From: Cyclobacteriaceae bacterium
Lineage (GTDB): Bacteria > Bacteroidota > Bacteroidia > Cytophagales > Cyclobacteriaceae
DNA: 44,857 bases
Direction of reading: 5' to 3'
Assembly (NCBI GenBank): GCA_021648745.1
Contig: JAKISE010000019.1
Span: 1-44,857 of the forward strand
Below the pieces are notes generated by a model that was not told where the DNA came from, did not search any database, and saw nothing but the letters and a program-made list of their open reading frames with translations. The position numbers and the translations under genes were made by a program. Positions 26,564 through 34,715 of this stretch are shown in pieces (the first letter of the stretch is position 1; every line of letters starts with the position of its first letter).

Positions 26564-26631
26564 AGCCCTATCGGGGCGAAATGTTTGTAGAATAAAATTT
26601 ACACCCTTATTTTAGCTCCGTAGGAGCGAGA
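26564..26631. repeat. Two REP-like palindromes downstream of fdhA
   Basis: AGCCCTATCGGGGCGA (26564-26579) and AGCTCCGTAGGAGCGA (26614-26629) are hairpins of the same type as the cluster before the RAYT. They fill the rest of the 315-bp gap between fdhA and the acyltransferase gene, after the 167-bp element. The second brings an AGGAG (26622-26626) upstream of the acyltransferase start. Spacing is about 15 nt, longer than usual. Confidence 0.6.
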
Positions 26632-26641
26632 CACCTTTTAA

Positions 26642-27895
26642 TTGCCAAATAAACCAACATTTAAAATTAAACGCCATTATCAATTGCTTGTGCAATTGGT
26701 GATTTGGGTGTTTAGGAAGGTCTTTAAGATATCGGCCAATATTCCGGATGAAGTGGCCAATATTAACGAGCCATATTTGTTATTGGCCAATCATTATGGC
26801 AGGTACGACCCCTTTATTATCGGTGATTTTATAAAGAAGAAACCCAATTTTGTTTCTTCAGATGCTATTTTAAGAGACCCCATTATCGGAAGATTATTTA
26901 AGGGCTTAGGTGCCATTCCTAAGAAAAAGGGAGTGCGAGATACACAAGTTATACGTGCTATGAAGATGGTGATAGATAGTGGAGGAGCTATTGGGTTGTT
27001 CCCAGAAGCCACTAGAACTTGGTCAGGTGTTACGCATTATATTGATCCATCCATTGCTAAGTTGGCTAAATTATTAGGAGTGCCTGTAGTAACTGCAAAA
27101 ATGAAAGGCGCTTATGCCTTTGATCCTCGTTGGGCAAGGCCATTACGCAGGGCTAAAGTTGAAATTGATTACTCCATCGCATTGAGTAAAAAGCAGCTAA
27201 AAGAATTAAATTCTGAAGAGGTAATGAAAATCATTAATACTAATTTAGAGCATGACGATATAGATTATGCGAGAGACCAGAAACTTGTCACTAAATCGAA
27301 TCATAGAGCAGAATACATAGAGCGAATATTATTTCAGTGCCCTCAGTGTAAGTCTTTTGATGGTTTTACATCAGCTAATAACTCGTTTAGTTGCAATGCC
27401 TGCTCCTATAGGCTTGAAATAGAATCAAGTGGATTCTTTACTTCAAATGATGCCTCTATTAAATTCGATAATTCTCGTGATTGGTTCGAATGGCAAAATA
27501 AGAATTTTGTGAAGCATATTGAGTCTGCCTTGGAGAACCCATCCAATAAGCCATTATTCGAAACAGAATCTATGGAAATTCATGAGGCAGTTGGTGATGG
27601 TAAAATGATTAGAAAAGGAGTAGGGAAGGTGTCGTTTTACCAAGATCGGATTGAAGTAGCTTGTTTAAATTGTAAACACAGCTTAGTGCATTCGGGTATT
27701 ACTTCGCTAAGTCCTCAATTTAAAGAGCGGATTGAATTATTTTATAAAGATAAAGCCTACCGGTTTGGGAGCACTAAACACCAAGAACCTGGTGTAAAAT
27801 GGGAATTGGCAATTAATACTGTATGGAGTAAAACAGAGCAATCCTTTAAACTGTCTCCCTATTTTAAGCATTTGCTAGTTCCTCTAGAAGCATAA
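26642..27895 (+). CDS. 1-acyl-glycerol-3-phosphate acyltransferase-like protein with zinc ribbon
   Basis: This 417-residue protein belongs to the PlsC/LPLAT superfamily, transferring acyl groups in phospholipid or lipid biosynthesis. It has the HX4D motif as NHYGRYDPF and a FPEATRTWSG (motif FPEGTRS) block. Between about 225 and 255 there is a C4 zinc ribbon (CPQCKSFDGFTSANNSFSCNACSYRL), and another CLNC pair lies near 335; these are extra to canonical PlsC. The start is the TTG at 26642, immediately after an in-frame stop; no ATG occurs before the HX4D motif, so TTG or another alternative start must be used. Membrane-associated by a hydrophobic N-terminal stretch (residues 15-25). Confidence 0.8.
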   Translation: MPNKPTFKIKRHYQLLVQLVIWVFRKVFKISANIPDEVANINEPYLLLANHYGRYDPFIIGDFIKKKPNFVSSDAILRDPIIGRLFKGLGAIPKKKGVRDTQVIRAMKMVIDSGGAIGLFPEATRTWSGVTHYIDPSIAKLAKLLGVPVVTAKMKGAYAFDPRWARPLRRAKVEIDYSIALSKKQLKELNSEEVMKIINTNLEHDDIDYARDQKLVTKSNHRAEYIERILFQCPQCKSFDGFTSANNSFSCNACSYRLEIESSGFFTSNDASIKFDNSRDWFEWQNKNFVKHIESALENPSNKPLFETESMEIHEAVGDGKMIRKGVGKVSFYQDRIEVACLNCKHSLVHSGITSLSPQFKERIELFYKDKAYRFGSTKHQEPGVKWELAINTVWSKTEQSFKLSPYFKHLLVPLEA

Positions 27896-27916
27896 ATTAA
27901 AGGAACTTATAAATTT

Positions 27917-28007
27917 CACAAAAAGTATCACACAAAAAGTATCACACAAAAAGTATCACACAAAAAGTATCACACAAAAAGTATCACACAAAAAGTATCA
28001 CACAAAT
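27917..28007. repeat. Six perfect tandem copies of a 14-bp unit plus a partial seventh
   Basis: The unit CACAAAAAGTATCA recurs head-to-tail at 27917, 27931, 27945, 27959, 27973 and 27987 without a mismatch, followed by CACAAAT. The array ends 35 bp before the ATG of the ATPase gene. Because 14 is not a multiple of 3, all three forward frames across it are stop-free, and the ATPase frame is open through the array back to a stop at 27910-27912. No start codon of the usual types lies within the array. It resembles an iteron or variable-number tandem repeat rather than a CRISPR array (no spacers). Confidence 0.9.
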
Positions 28008-28041
28008 TGTAAGATTTATAATTATTGTGTATTTTAGTGAA

Positions 28042-29178
28042 ATGAAATTGGAGCATAATCCATTTGTTGATATTGGTTATCGAGGTTCGGAATACTTTTG
28101 CGATAGAGAGGATGAGACTGAATTACTTAGGAAGTATATTGATAATCAAACCAATACGACTCTTTTTGCCTTTAGGCGGCTTGGTAAAACTGGCTTAATT
28201 CAACACGTGTTTGAATCATTTAAAAAGAGTAAAAAACAAGTTTGTATTTATGTAGATATATTAAGCACTACCGACAAGGCTTCATTTATTAACCAATTAG
28301 CAACAGCAATTTATGCAGCTTTTCCTGAAAATAATGGGATAGGAAAGCAGATTATCGAAGCCATTAAGCTATTACGGCCAACTATTCAGTTTGATGAATT
28401 AACGGGGCAGCCAAGTGTGGGTATTACTACCATAAATCAGCAACAGCAAGAAACTACTATTGCCACATTATTTAGTTTTTTGGATTCTCAAAACGTTAAA
28501 ATAGTATTTGCCCTAGATGAATTTCAGCAAATATTAGTTTACCCTGAAAAAAATATGGAGGCATTGCTTCGAACACAAATGCAGGCTCTTAAAAATACCA
28601 GCTTTATTTTTTGCGGTAGCAACCAAGCCATAATGCACGAGATTTTTAACGATGCAAAACGTCCATTTTTTGCAAGCTGTACTTATATGAGCCTCGATTT
28701 TATTCCAAAAAAGAAGTATGGTAATTTTATTAAGAAACTATTTAAAAAATATGTGAAGTCAATAAGTAACGAGGCCGTAGATTTTATTTGCGATTGGACA
28801 AGCCTTCACACTTTTTACACACAGTATTTTTGTAATCAGCTATTTGCTAAAGGTATTTTAGATATTGACATAACAGATGTGAAATTGTTGGCATCTGATA
28901 TATTGGCACTCCAAGAAGCTAAATTTTATCAATATAGAACTTTACTTACAAAGGCACAGTGGAATTTGCTTAAGGCAATTGCAAACGAGCAACGCCTGTT
29001 TAAGCCTCATGCAAAAGCATTTATTATTAAATCTGGACTGGGGTCTTCTTCCATAGTTACACGAACTTTGGATGCGTTACTTGCCAAGGAGATGGTATAT
29101 AGAAACACGCAAATAGAAAAGCCTTACTACGAAGTATATGATAAATTTTTAATGCGTTGGTTACAATCAAAAAAATAA
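28042..29178 (+). CDS. Archaeal-type AAA ATPase with C-terminal winged helix
   Basis: The protein starts at ATG 28042 (378 residues); a GTG at 28027 would add five residues. The N terminus carries the family hallmark NPF...YFCDRE.ET..L. The P-loop RRLGKTG (about residues 45-51) is of the STAND-like type without the first Gly. Walker B follows (IVFALDEFQQ), with a sensor-like FCGSNQ and a C-terminal winged-helix region (about residues 310-370). Archaeal-type ATPase-domain proteins are common in Bacteroidota and of unknown function; some contact DNA or act as regulators. The gene is preceded by the 14-bp repeat array and is monocistronic or followed 64 bp later by MuiA. Confidence 0.8.
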   Translation: MKLEHNPFVDIGYRGSEYFCDREDETELLRKYIDNQTNTTLFAFRRLGKTGLIQHVFESFKKSKKQVCIYVDILSTTDKASFINQLATAIYAAFPENNGIGKQIIEAIKLLRPTIQFDELTGQPSVGITTINQQQQETTIATLFSFLDSQNVKIVFALDEFQQILVYPEKNMEALLRTQMQALKNTSFIFCGSNQAIMHEIFNDAKRPFFASCTYMSLDFIPKKKYGNFIKKLFKKYVKSISNEAVDFICDWTSLHTFYTQYFCNQLFAKGILDIDITDVKLLASDILALQEAKFYQYRTLLTKAQWNLLKAIANEQRLFKPHAKAFIIKSGLGSSSIVTRTLDALLAKEMVYRNTQIEKPYYEVYDKFLMRWLQSKK

Positions 29179-29242
29179 TTGCATTTATCTAAATCTTTTA
29201 TGGAATATGAACCGTAAATGCATCTACTATTAAAAAAAAACT

Positions 29243-31117
29243 ATGAAACTACGAATCCTATTTTTCTTATTAATCGCTCAGCAATCTTTTGGGCAAATTT
29301 TTAAAGAAGTTGAATTAAAATCTTCTATTAAAGAAGTAACTGTGTTTTTACAAGGTGCTCAAATTGCTAGAACAGGCAAGGTGTCTATTCTTGCTGGCAA
29401 GTCTTCATTGGTGATAAAAGGCCTTTCTCCACACGTTGATGAAAAAAGCATTCAAGTTAAAGGGATAGGGAATTTCACTATTTTATCTGTGAACCATCGA
29501 TTAAACTATTTGAGTGAAACGAAGAGAAGTGCTAAAGTGGATAGTTTGTTTGCCTTAATTAATAAAATTGATAATAAAGTAGCGAGAAAAAAAGCAAGAC
29601 TTGAGGTGCTCAATGTAAAACTAAGCTTACTTAATGCCAATAAATCTTTAGGAGGGCAGAGTTCAGGTGTTTCATTAACTCAATTAAAGCAAGCCATTGA
29701 TTTGTACGATAAGGAGTTGATGAATATTAAAACAGAAGAATTAAAAGTAAACTCGGATATTGGTGATTTAAAAATGAGTAGAGATAAATTGGCTTTACAA
29801 GTAAACGAAGTACGTAATGACAAAGAATTGCCAACAAGTGAAATAGTAGTAAGGGTTGATTCAAAAGCTAAACTTTCTGGTAGTTTTAAAATTACTTACT
29901 TGGTGGCTAATGCAGGTTGGTTTCCTAAATACGATGTAAGGGTAAAAGATGTGCAAAGCCCAATTGGATTAAATTATAAGGCAGATGTATATCAAAATAC
30001 AGGAGTAGATTGGAAAAATGTAAAACTTAAATTTTCTAATGGAAATCCTAATCAGTCAGGAACTGTGCCAAGCTTAAATACATGGCATTTAAATTATGCA
30101 AGAAACACCAGATACAAATCTATAACCTATAATAATGCAATACCAAGGGTAGTAGGGAGTGTTACTGGCCGTGTTACATCAGCAGAAGATGGATTGCCCG
30201 TGCCAGGTGTAAACGTAGTAGTAAAAGGAACTACAATTGGTACTGTAACTAATATGAATGGCATTTATTCGTTAACCTTGCCTAATGGAGCCTCTGAATT
30301 GGTCTTTTCATTTATTGGTTTAGAATCTCAAGAAAGAACAATTTCTGGCCAAAGAATGAATGTTCAAATGCAATCTGATATGATGCAATTGAGCGAAGTT
30401 GTAAGTGTTGGATATGCCCTTCAAGGAAAAGCACCAGGAGTAAGAATCAGAGGAAGTTCAAGTATCTCTAAGAAAAGCAAAGTGGTACAAACTACCACCA
30501 TAGAAAACCAAACGACCGTTGAGTTTGAGGTAAAAACACCTTATACCATAAAATCGAATGGAGAAAAGCTAACAGTAGATTTAACTACTTATGCTATCGA
30601 TGCTATTTACGAATATTATGCGGTGCCAAAATTGGATAAAGATGCGTTTTTAATTGCCAGAATCATCAATTGGGATCAGTATAATTTGTTAGAAGGAGAG
30701 GCCAACTTATATTTTGAAGACGCCTATGTGGGTCGATCTATCTTAGATGCTAAATCGTTGAGCGATACATTGGATATCTCTTTAGGAAGGGATAAGAATA
30801 TTGTAATTGGCAGAGAGAAAGTAGATGAATTTAGTAAAAAACGAACGGTTGGTTCTAATAAAATAGATTCACGAGGGTTTAAAATAATAGCTCGCAATAA
30901 AAAGTCGCAGCGTATTAAGCTAACCATATTGGATCAAATTCCTATTGCGTCCTTAAGTGATATCTCAATTTCACCAGATGAGCTTTCTGGTGGCAAATTA
31001 GAGGTGAGTACTGGTGAAGTTCGGTGGGAGCTAATCTTAGACCCTAAAAGTCAGAAAGAATTAATGTTGAAGTACAGTGTTAAATATCCTAAAAAAGAAA
31101 AGGTAATCTTGGAATAG
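29243..31117 (+). CDS. MuiA/DUF4139 family protein with inserted CarboxypepD_reg and SusC-plug-like segment
   Basis: This 624-residue exported protein (signal peptide to about residue 18, FGQ) has an N-terminal DUF4140 domain (residues ~25-95), a coiled-coil region (~100-190), and a DUF4139 domain from ~210. Between about residues 305 and 412 an extra module is inserted: GRVTSAEDGLPVPGVNVVVKG and SLTLPNGASELVFSFIGLES (CarboxypepD_reg-like), then LSEVVSVGYALQGKAPGVRIRGSSSI, which mimics the SusC plug phrases LQGKVPGV and RIRGTSSI. The DUF4139 part resumes after about residue 415 (TTTIENQTTVEFEVKTPYTI) and ends at LKYSVKYPKKEK. MuiA was named mucoidy inhibitor in enterics; a role here is unknown. 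The plug-like segment has no TonB box or barrel, so it is not a transporter. Confidence 0.8.
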   Translation: MKLRILFFLLIAQQSFGQIFKEVELKSSIKEVTVFLQGAQIARTGKVSILAGKSSLVIKGLSPHVDEKSIQVKGIGNFTILSVNHRLNYLSETKRSAKVDSLFALINKIDNKVARKKARLEVLNVKLSLLNANKSLGGQSSGVSLTQLKQAIDLYDKELMNIKTEELKVNSDIGDLKMSRDKLALQVNEVRNDKELPTSEIVVRVDSKAKLSGSFKITYLVANAGWFPKYDVRVKDVQSPIGLNYKADVYQNTGVDWKNVKLKFSNGNPNQSGTVPSLNTWHLNYARNTRYKSITYNNAIPRVVGSVTGRVTSAEDGLPVPGVNVVVKGTTIGTVTNMNGIYSLTLPNGASELVFSFIGLESQERTISGQRMNVQMQSDMMQLSEVVSVGYALQGKAPGVRIRGSSSISKKSKVVQTTTIENQTTVEFEVKTPYTIKSNGEKLTVDLTTYAIDAIYEYYAVPKLDKDAFLIARIINWDQYNLLEGEANLYFEDAYVGRSILDAKSLSDTLDISLGRDKNIVIGREKVDEFSKKRTVGSNKIDSRGFKIIARNKKSQRIKLTILDQIPIASLSDISISPDELSGGKLEVSTGEVRWELILDPKSQKELMLKYSVKYPKKEKVILE

Positions 31118-31142
31118 AAGGGGGCTGTCTTATAAACTCGTT

Positions 31143-31280
31143 GTCTGATTAGGAAAGTCCACTATCAAGGCTTGTAAAATTAAAAAAAAGAGGAGTTTCC
31201 TTTCGGAAATGAGTATTTTTTAAATGAGCCTGCCTTGCCGGAGGCAGGCGTAACGCAGATAGAGGACTTTAAGGTCAGAC
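31143..31280. repeat. Inverted-repeat-bounded element with REP-like hairpin
   Basis: GTCTGATTAGGAAAGTCC (31143-31160) and GGACTTTAAGGTCAGAC (31264-31280) are imperfect inverted repeats bounding 138 bp. Inside is a perfect stem GCCTGCCT / AGGCAGGC (31228-31249, loop TGCCGG) and a small TTTCC/GGAAA hairpin near 31196. It lies between the converging MuiA and pyrE genes and may include their shared terminator. The 8-bp GCCTGCCT stem type is, from memory, dispersed in many Bacteroidota genomes. Confidence 0.55.
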
Positions 31281-31285
31281 ACTAA

Positions 31286-31921
31286 TTACCCTTTCCATTG
31301 TGCCGGATCAACCCGCCAAGCTTTAAGCGAGATTAAATCGTTGGAAGAAATATACTTATTGGCCACGGCTTCTTCGAGCATGGCTGCATAATTACTAAGG
31401 GTAAGTACTTTCACATTGGCCTTTTTGAAATTGTTTTTTGCAATGTCAAAACCATACGTAAAAATGGACGCCATACCGAGTACAGTTACGTTTGCTTCTT
31501 TCAAAGCATCTGCGGCTTTAAGTGAACTGCCTCCGGTAGAAATAAGGTCTTCAACCAACACAGTTTTTTGTTTTTTTACCACTTTGCCTTCAATCATATT
31601 GGTCATGCCATGGCCTTTGGGCTTGGAACGAATGTAAATAAAAGGTAAATTCAATGCCTCTGCAACCAATGCACCTTGCGGAATACCAGCCGTAGCTACG
31701 CCTGCAATGGCTTCAACTTCTGGAAAAGTAGCTTTAATATGTTGAGCAAGCTGCTCTTTAATATAGGTTCTAATCTTAGGGTATGATAATGACAATCGAT
31801 TGTCGCAATAAATAGGTGATTTCCAACCTGAAGCCCAAGAGAAAGGCTTCTTTACAGAAAGTTTAATCGCTTCAATTTCTAACAAATAGGCAGCAACTTG
31901 ATTGGCAACAGATTTACTCAT
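31286..31921 (-). CDS. pyrE: Orotate phosphoribosyltransferase
   Basis: This 211-residue enzyme converts orotate and PRPP to OMP in de novo pyrimidine synthesis. It shows the type I PRTase pattern: FSWASGWKSPIYCDNR at the N terminus, AGVATAGIPQGALVAE, YIRSKPKGHGMTNMIEG, and the PRPP motif VLVEDLISTGGSSLKAADAL (residues ~118-137). Its length is normal for PyrE. It is divergent from the Nudix gene (77 bp apart) and converges on MuiA. No other pyr gene is in the window. Confidence 0.95.
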   Translation of the reverse strand: MSKSVANQVAAYLLEIEAIKLSVKKPFSWASGWKSPIYCDNRLSLSYPKIRTYIKEQLAQHIKATFPEVEAIAGVATAGIPQGALVAEALNLPFIYIRSKPKGHGMTNMIEGKVVKKQKTVLVEDLISTGGSSLKAADALKEANVTVLGMASIFTYGFDIAKNNFKKANVKVLTLSNYAAMLEEAVANKYISSNDLISLKAWRVDPAQWKG

Positions 31922-31998
31922 TTCATTAATTTTATGGCAAAGGTACTAGCTCAATTTTAATATTCATGGTATGTTTGAATTAATAGACCTGTTATCGA

Positions 31999-32664
31999 AT
32001 GAATTTATTTATCAACGATACTCCTGTAAAGTTTGTGAAAGAAGATGAGCCTATTGACTCATCGGTTTTTGATTGTGTTATAAGATCTAATTCATCCATT
32101 AATTTATCGGAATTGAGTGGGAATGTGCTCATCGATAATGTGGAATCTCCGCAAGTTCGTCAGATGATAAATCAGTTGGTAGAAGAACCATTTAATGAGA
32201 CAGAGTTCGTCATCCGACCTAATAATTATAAAGAAGCCAAAGCTGATTTTATGTCGTTATTTAAGGTAATGGAGGCGGCAGGTGGTGTGGTTGTAAAGGA
32301 TAATACCCATTTGCTGATTTACAGATTGGAGAAGTGGGATTTTCCAAAAGGAAAACTAGAAAATGGAGAATCTTTTAAGGCAGCTGCGGTGCGTGAAGTT
32401 GAGGAGGAGACAGGTGTAAAGGTATTATTGCAACATAAAATTTGTACTACTTGGCATACCTATACTTTTCGTAAAAAGCGAATATTGAAATGCACCAAAT
32501 GGTATGTAATGGAGTGTGTTAATGATCAGAATTTAGCTCCACAAGAAGATGAAAGCATTGAAAAAGCAGAATGGTTTACTAGAACCGAGGCTAATGATGC
32601 CTTAAAAAATACTTATAATTCTATACGTTTTGTGTGGAATTCTTATTTGGAGAATAAATTTTAG
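31999..32664 (+). CDS. Nudix hydrolase with N-terminal extension
   Basis: This 221-residue protein carries a complete Nudix box, GKLENGESFKAAAVREVEEETGV (G-x5-E-x7-R-E-x-x-E-E-x-G-V), at about residues 118-140. The first ~85 residues are an extra domain with no motif I can name. Such Bacteroidota Nudix enzymes hydrolyse nucleoside diphosphate derivatives; substrate cannot be predicted. It shares the divergent promoter region with pyrE. Confidence 0.88.
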   Translation: MNLFINDTPVKFVKEDEPIDSSVFDCVIRSNSSINLSELSGNVLIDNVESPQVRQMINQLVEEPFNETEFVIRPNNYKEAKADFMSLFKVMEAAGGVVVKDNTHLLIYRLEKWDFPKGKLENGESFKAAAVREVEEETGVKVLLQHKICTTWHTYTFRKKRILKCTKWYVMECVNDQNLAPQEDESIEKAEWFTRTEANDALKNTYNSIRFVWNSYLENKF

Positions 32665-33048
32665 CACTTCTTTCTGTACGCTTAGTGCAAGCAAAACTCA
32701 CAGGTTGGCTAATAGACCACTGCACTTTGAGCTACCGATGGCCTTAAATTAAATGCGTTAAAAATTTTAATTTGTGGAGCGGTTAAAAAAGTTTGCTGTT
32801 TGAGGCCCAAGTTTCTGGGTCGAGTTTCAAAGTTTTTCAGAGTAACAAGTTGAAATTTAGAAATTTAATTTATAGCCTTGACTTTTTTGCTTACTTTTTG
32901 TGTCAAGACAAAAAGTAAGAGCCCGTCTGGCTTGAAGACAAAACATGAACTTTGAAGAAAATGCGTGCTTTTCAGCAGATCTTAATTAATAGCCCAAGGA
33001 TTATCGGGTCTTAAGCCCGATAATGACGGTCTTTTATTATGTGATGGG
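32665..33048. other. 384-bp noncoding stretch with hairpins
   Basis: No gene is supportable. Two structures stand out: CTTACTTTTTGT (32890-32901) and ACAAAAAGTAAG (32908-32919), a 12-bp stem with a 6-nt loop; and ATTATCGGG/CCCGATAAT (33000-33024). The phrase TTGCTTACTTTTTGTGTCAA is, from memory, a frequent repeat in Bacteroidota genomes, so much of this stretch is likely a dispersed repeat rather than unique regulatory DNA. Confidence 0.5.
33000..33024. terminator. Hairpin, possible bidirectional terminator
   Basis: ATTATCGGG (33000-33008) pairs with CCCGATAAT (33016-33024) over a 7-nt loop, 24 bp from the stop of the minus-strand gene at 33049. No strong T-run follows on either strand, so it may be a terminator or part of the repeat stretch. 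Confidence 0.4.
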
Positions 33049-33555
33049 TTAATAAATGGTAGCCTTGCGCAACCTCCACCAACCGTTAGAGCCTATTTTT
33101 TTCTTGTTTTTTCGAAGCACCATAATGAGTGCCCCTGAGGTTACTAATGCTGCTGAAGTTAGTCCAATGCCAGAATCCCAAGTATATTCTCCCTCTTGAA
33201 CGAGTCCTCTATTTATAAAATCTATGGCCAAGATAATTACTCCTGCATAAATTAGAATAGGCCCGGCTGTAGTTAGAATGCCCGATTGTCTTTTATTTCC
33301 AATGTTTACCATACTGATCGTACTAAAAGGGATGGTGTCATTATTAACCACAAAGGCGCTATCCAAAATATTGGTAAGCAGTCTCATTTCCTTCGATTTT
33401 TGTCCTACTAGTTGATAATTGATTTGTTCACCAATATTAAAAACAAATCTTTTTTTAGTACCCATTTTTTCTAGTACCAAAAATGTTTGGGCAACGGAAA
33501 AAGTACTTGCTAAACTAAAAAGTAGGGTTAGGGTTATGTGGTTTCTATATTTCAA
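33049..33555 (-). CDS. Hypothetical exported/membrane protein
   Basis: This 168-residue protein has a signal peptide (residues 1-22, FSVAQ) that requires the TTG start at 33555, as no ATG precedes it and the next Met is residue 31. Two hydrophobic segments follow (about residues 93-113, TTAGPILIYAGVIILAIDFI; and 129-147, GIGLTSAALVTSGALIMVL), and a basic C terminus (RKNKKK...WWRLRKATIY). I do not recognise the family. It lies 9 bp downstream of gcvT and is probably co-transcribed with it. Confidence 0.6.
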   Translation of the reverse strand: MKYRNHITLTLLFSLASTFSVAQTFLVLEKMGTKKRFVFNIGEQINYQLVGQKSKEMRLLTNILDSAFVVNNDTIPFSTISMVNIGNKRQSGILTTAGPILIYAGVIILAIDFINRGLVQEGEYTWDSGIGLTSAALVTSGALIMVLRKNKKKIGSNGWWRLRKATIY

Positions 33556-33564
33556 GCAAAAAAA

Positions 33565-34656
33565 TTAAATAGTAACTAAAGGTAGCTTTTTTATTTCAGC
33601 TTTTAGTTTTCTTTTTCTAACAGCCACATAAATAATAGTTTCTGGGTTAGCATATTCTTTTTTTACATAGCCCATGCCAATTCCTTTGCTAAGCATGGGT
33701 GATTGAGTGCCAGAAGTTACTATGCCAATTTCTTCTCCTGCCTCATTTTCGAGTATATAGTCGTGGCGAGGAATACCTTTGTCAATCATTTCGAAGCCAA
33801 CTAATTTTTGTGCCACTCCATCTTCTTTTTGAATTTTTAAGGCTTCGGAATTAGTGAATACCTTTGTAAATTTAGTAATCCAGCCTAGGCCAGCCTCTAA
33901 TGGGGAAGTGGTATCGTTAATGTCGTTTCCATAAAGGCAAAATCCCATTTCCATGCGCAGCGTATCTCTTGCACCTAAACCTATCGGCTGAATGCCCTCA
34001 TCCTTTCCTGCTTCAAAGACTGCATCCCACACAGTTTTTGCATCTTTATTTTTTACATATAATTCGAAACCACCAGAACCTGTGTAGCCTGTAGCAGAAA
34101 TGATTACATCGTCAGCACCTGCAATCGCACCTTGTTCAAAATGGTAGTACTTAATTTCACTTAGGTTTACACTTGTTAATTTTTGAAGCACTGCTGTTGC
34201 TTTTGGCCCTTGTACAGCAAATAAGCAATATTGGTCAGAGGCATTTTCCAATTCAACATCTAAATCGTTATGCCCGCTTACCCAGTCCCAATCTTTTTGC
34301 ATATTAGAGGCATTCACCACTAACATATATTCTTCATCGCTCATTTTATAAACGATTAAATCATCTACAATGCCTCCTTGATTATTAGGAAAGCATGAGT
34401 ATTGAGCTCTGCCAGGAGTAAGTTTAGAAGCGTCATTACTTGTAATTTTTTGAATCAATTCAAGAGCTTTAGGTCCTCGCAGAAAAAATTCGCCCATATG
34501 CGACACGTCAAAAACACCCACTCCGTTTCGGACAGCCATATGTTCTTCAATATCCGATGTGTACCTAACGGCCATGTTATAACCTGCAAATGGAATTAAT
34601 TTTCCACCCAAGGCTTCGTGAACATCATTTAAAACAAGCTTTTTAATTTCTTCCAT
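33565..34656 (-). CDS. gcvT: Aminomethyltransferase (glycine cleavage T protein)
   Basis: GcvT transfers the aminomethyl carbon from lipoyl-GcvH to tetrahydrofolate, giving 5,10-methylene-THF and NH3. I use the ATG at 34656 (363 residues); a run of seven codons upstream has no family match. Features are HMAVRNGVGVFDVSHMGEF (with the catalytic Asp), GGIVDDLIVYKM, the DWVSGH..DVELENASD stretch, TGYTGSGGFELYV and GLGARDTLRMEMGFCLYGNDI near the substrate site. No gcvH or gcvP is adjacent. Its upstream 60 bp abut a 167-bp inverted-repeat element at 34716. The folate product links to the C1 module at 18-26 kb. Confidence 0.95.
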   Translation of the reverse strand: MEEIKKLVLNDVHEALGGKLIPFAGYNMAVRYTSDIEEHMAVRNGVGVFDVSHMGEFFLRGPKALELIQKITSNDASKLTPGRAQYSCFPNNQGGIVDDLIVYKMSDEEYMLVVNASNMQKDWDWVSGHNDLDVELENASDQYCLFAVQGPKATAVLQKLTSVNLSEIKYYHFEQGAIAGADDVIISATGYTGSGGFELYVKNKDAKTVWDAVFEAGKDEGIQPIGLGARDTLRMEMGFCLYGNDINDTTSPLEAGLGWITKFTKVFTNSEALKIQKEDGVAQKLVGFEMIDKGIPRHDYILENEAGEEIGIVTSGTQSPMLSKGIGMGYVKKEYANPETIIYVAVRKRKLKAEIKKLPLVTI

Positions 34657-34715
34657 AATCGTAAAATTATGGGACAAAAATACGTTAATTCAAGTATAAT
34701 AAAGAAGCAAATTTT

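Noticed and set aside
27917..28007. CRISPR-like direct repeats
   Set aside because: The units are 14 bp and directly joined with no spacers, and no cas gene is present.
33564..34715. Glycine riboswitch before gcvT
   Set aside because: Only about 60 bp lie between the 167-bp element and the start, and no glycine aptamer-like structure is visible.
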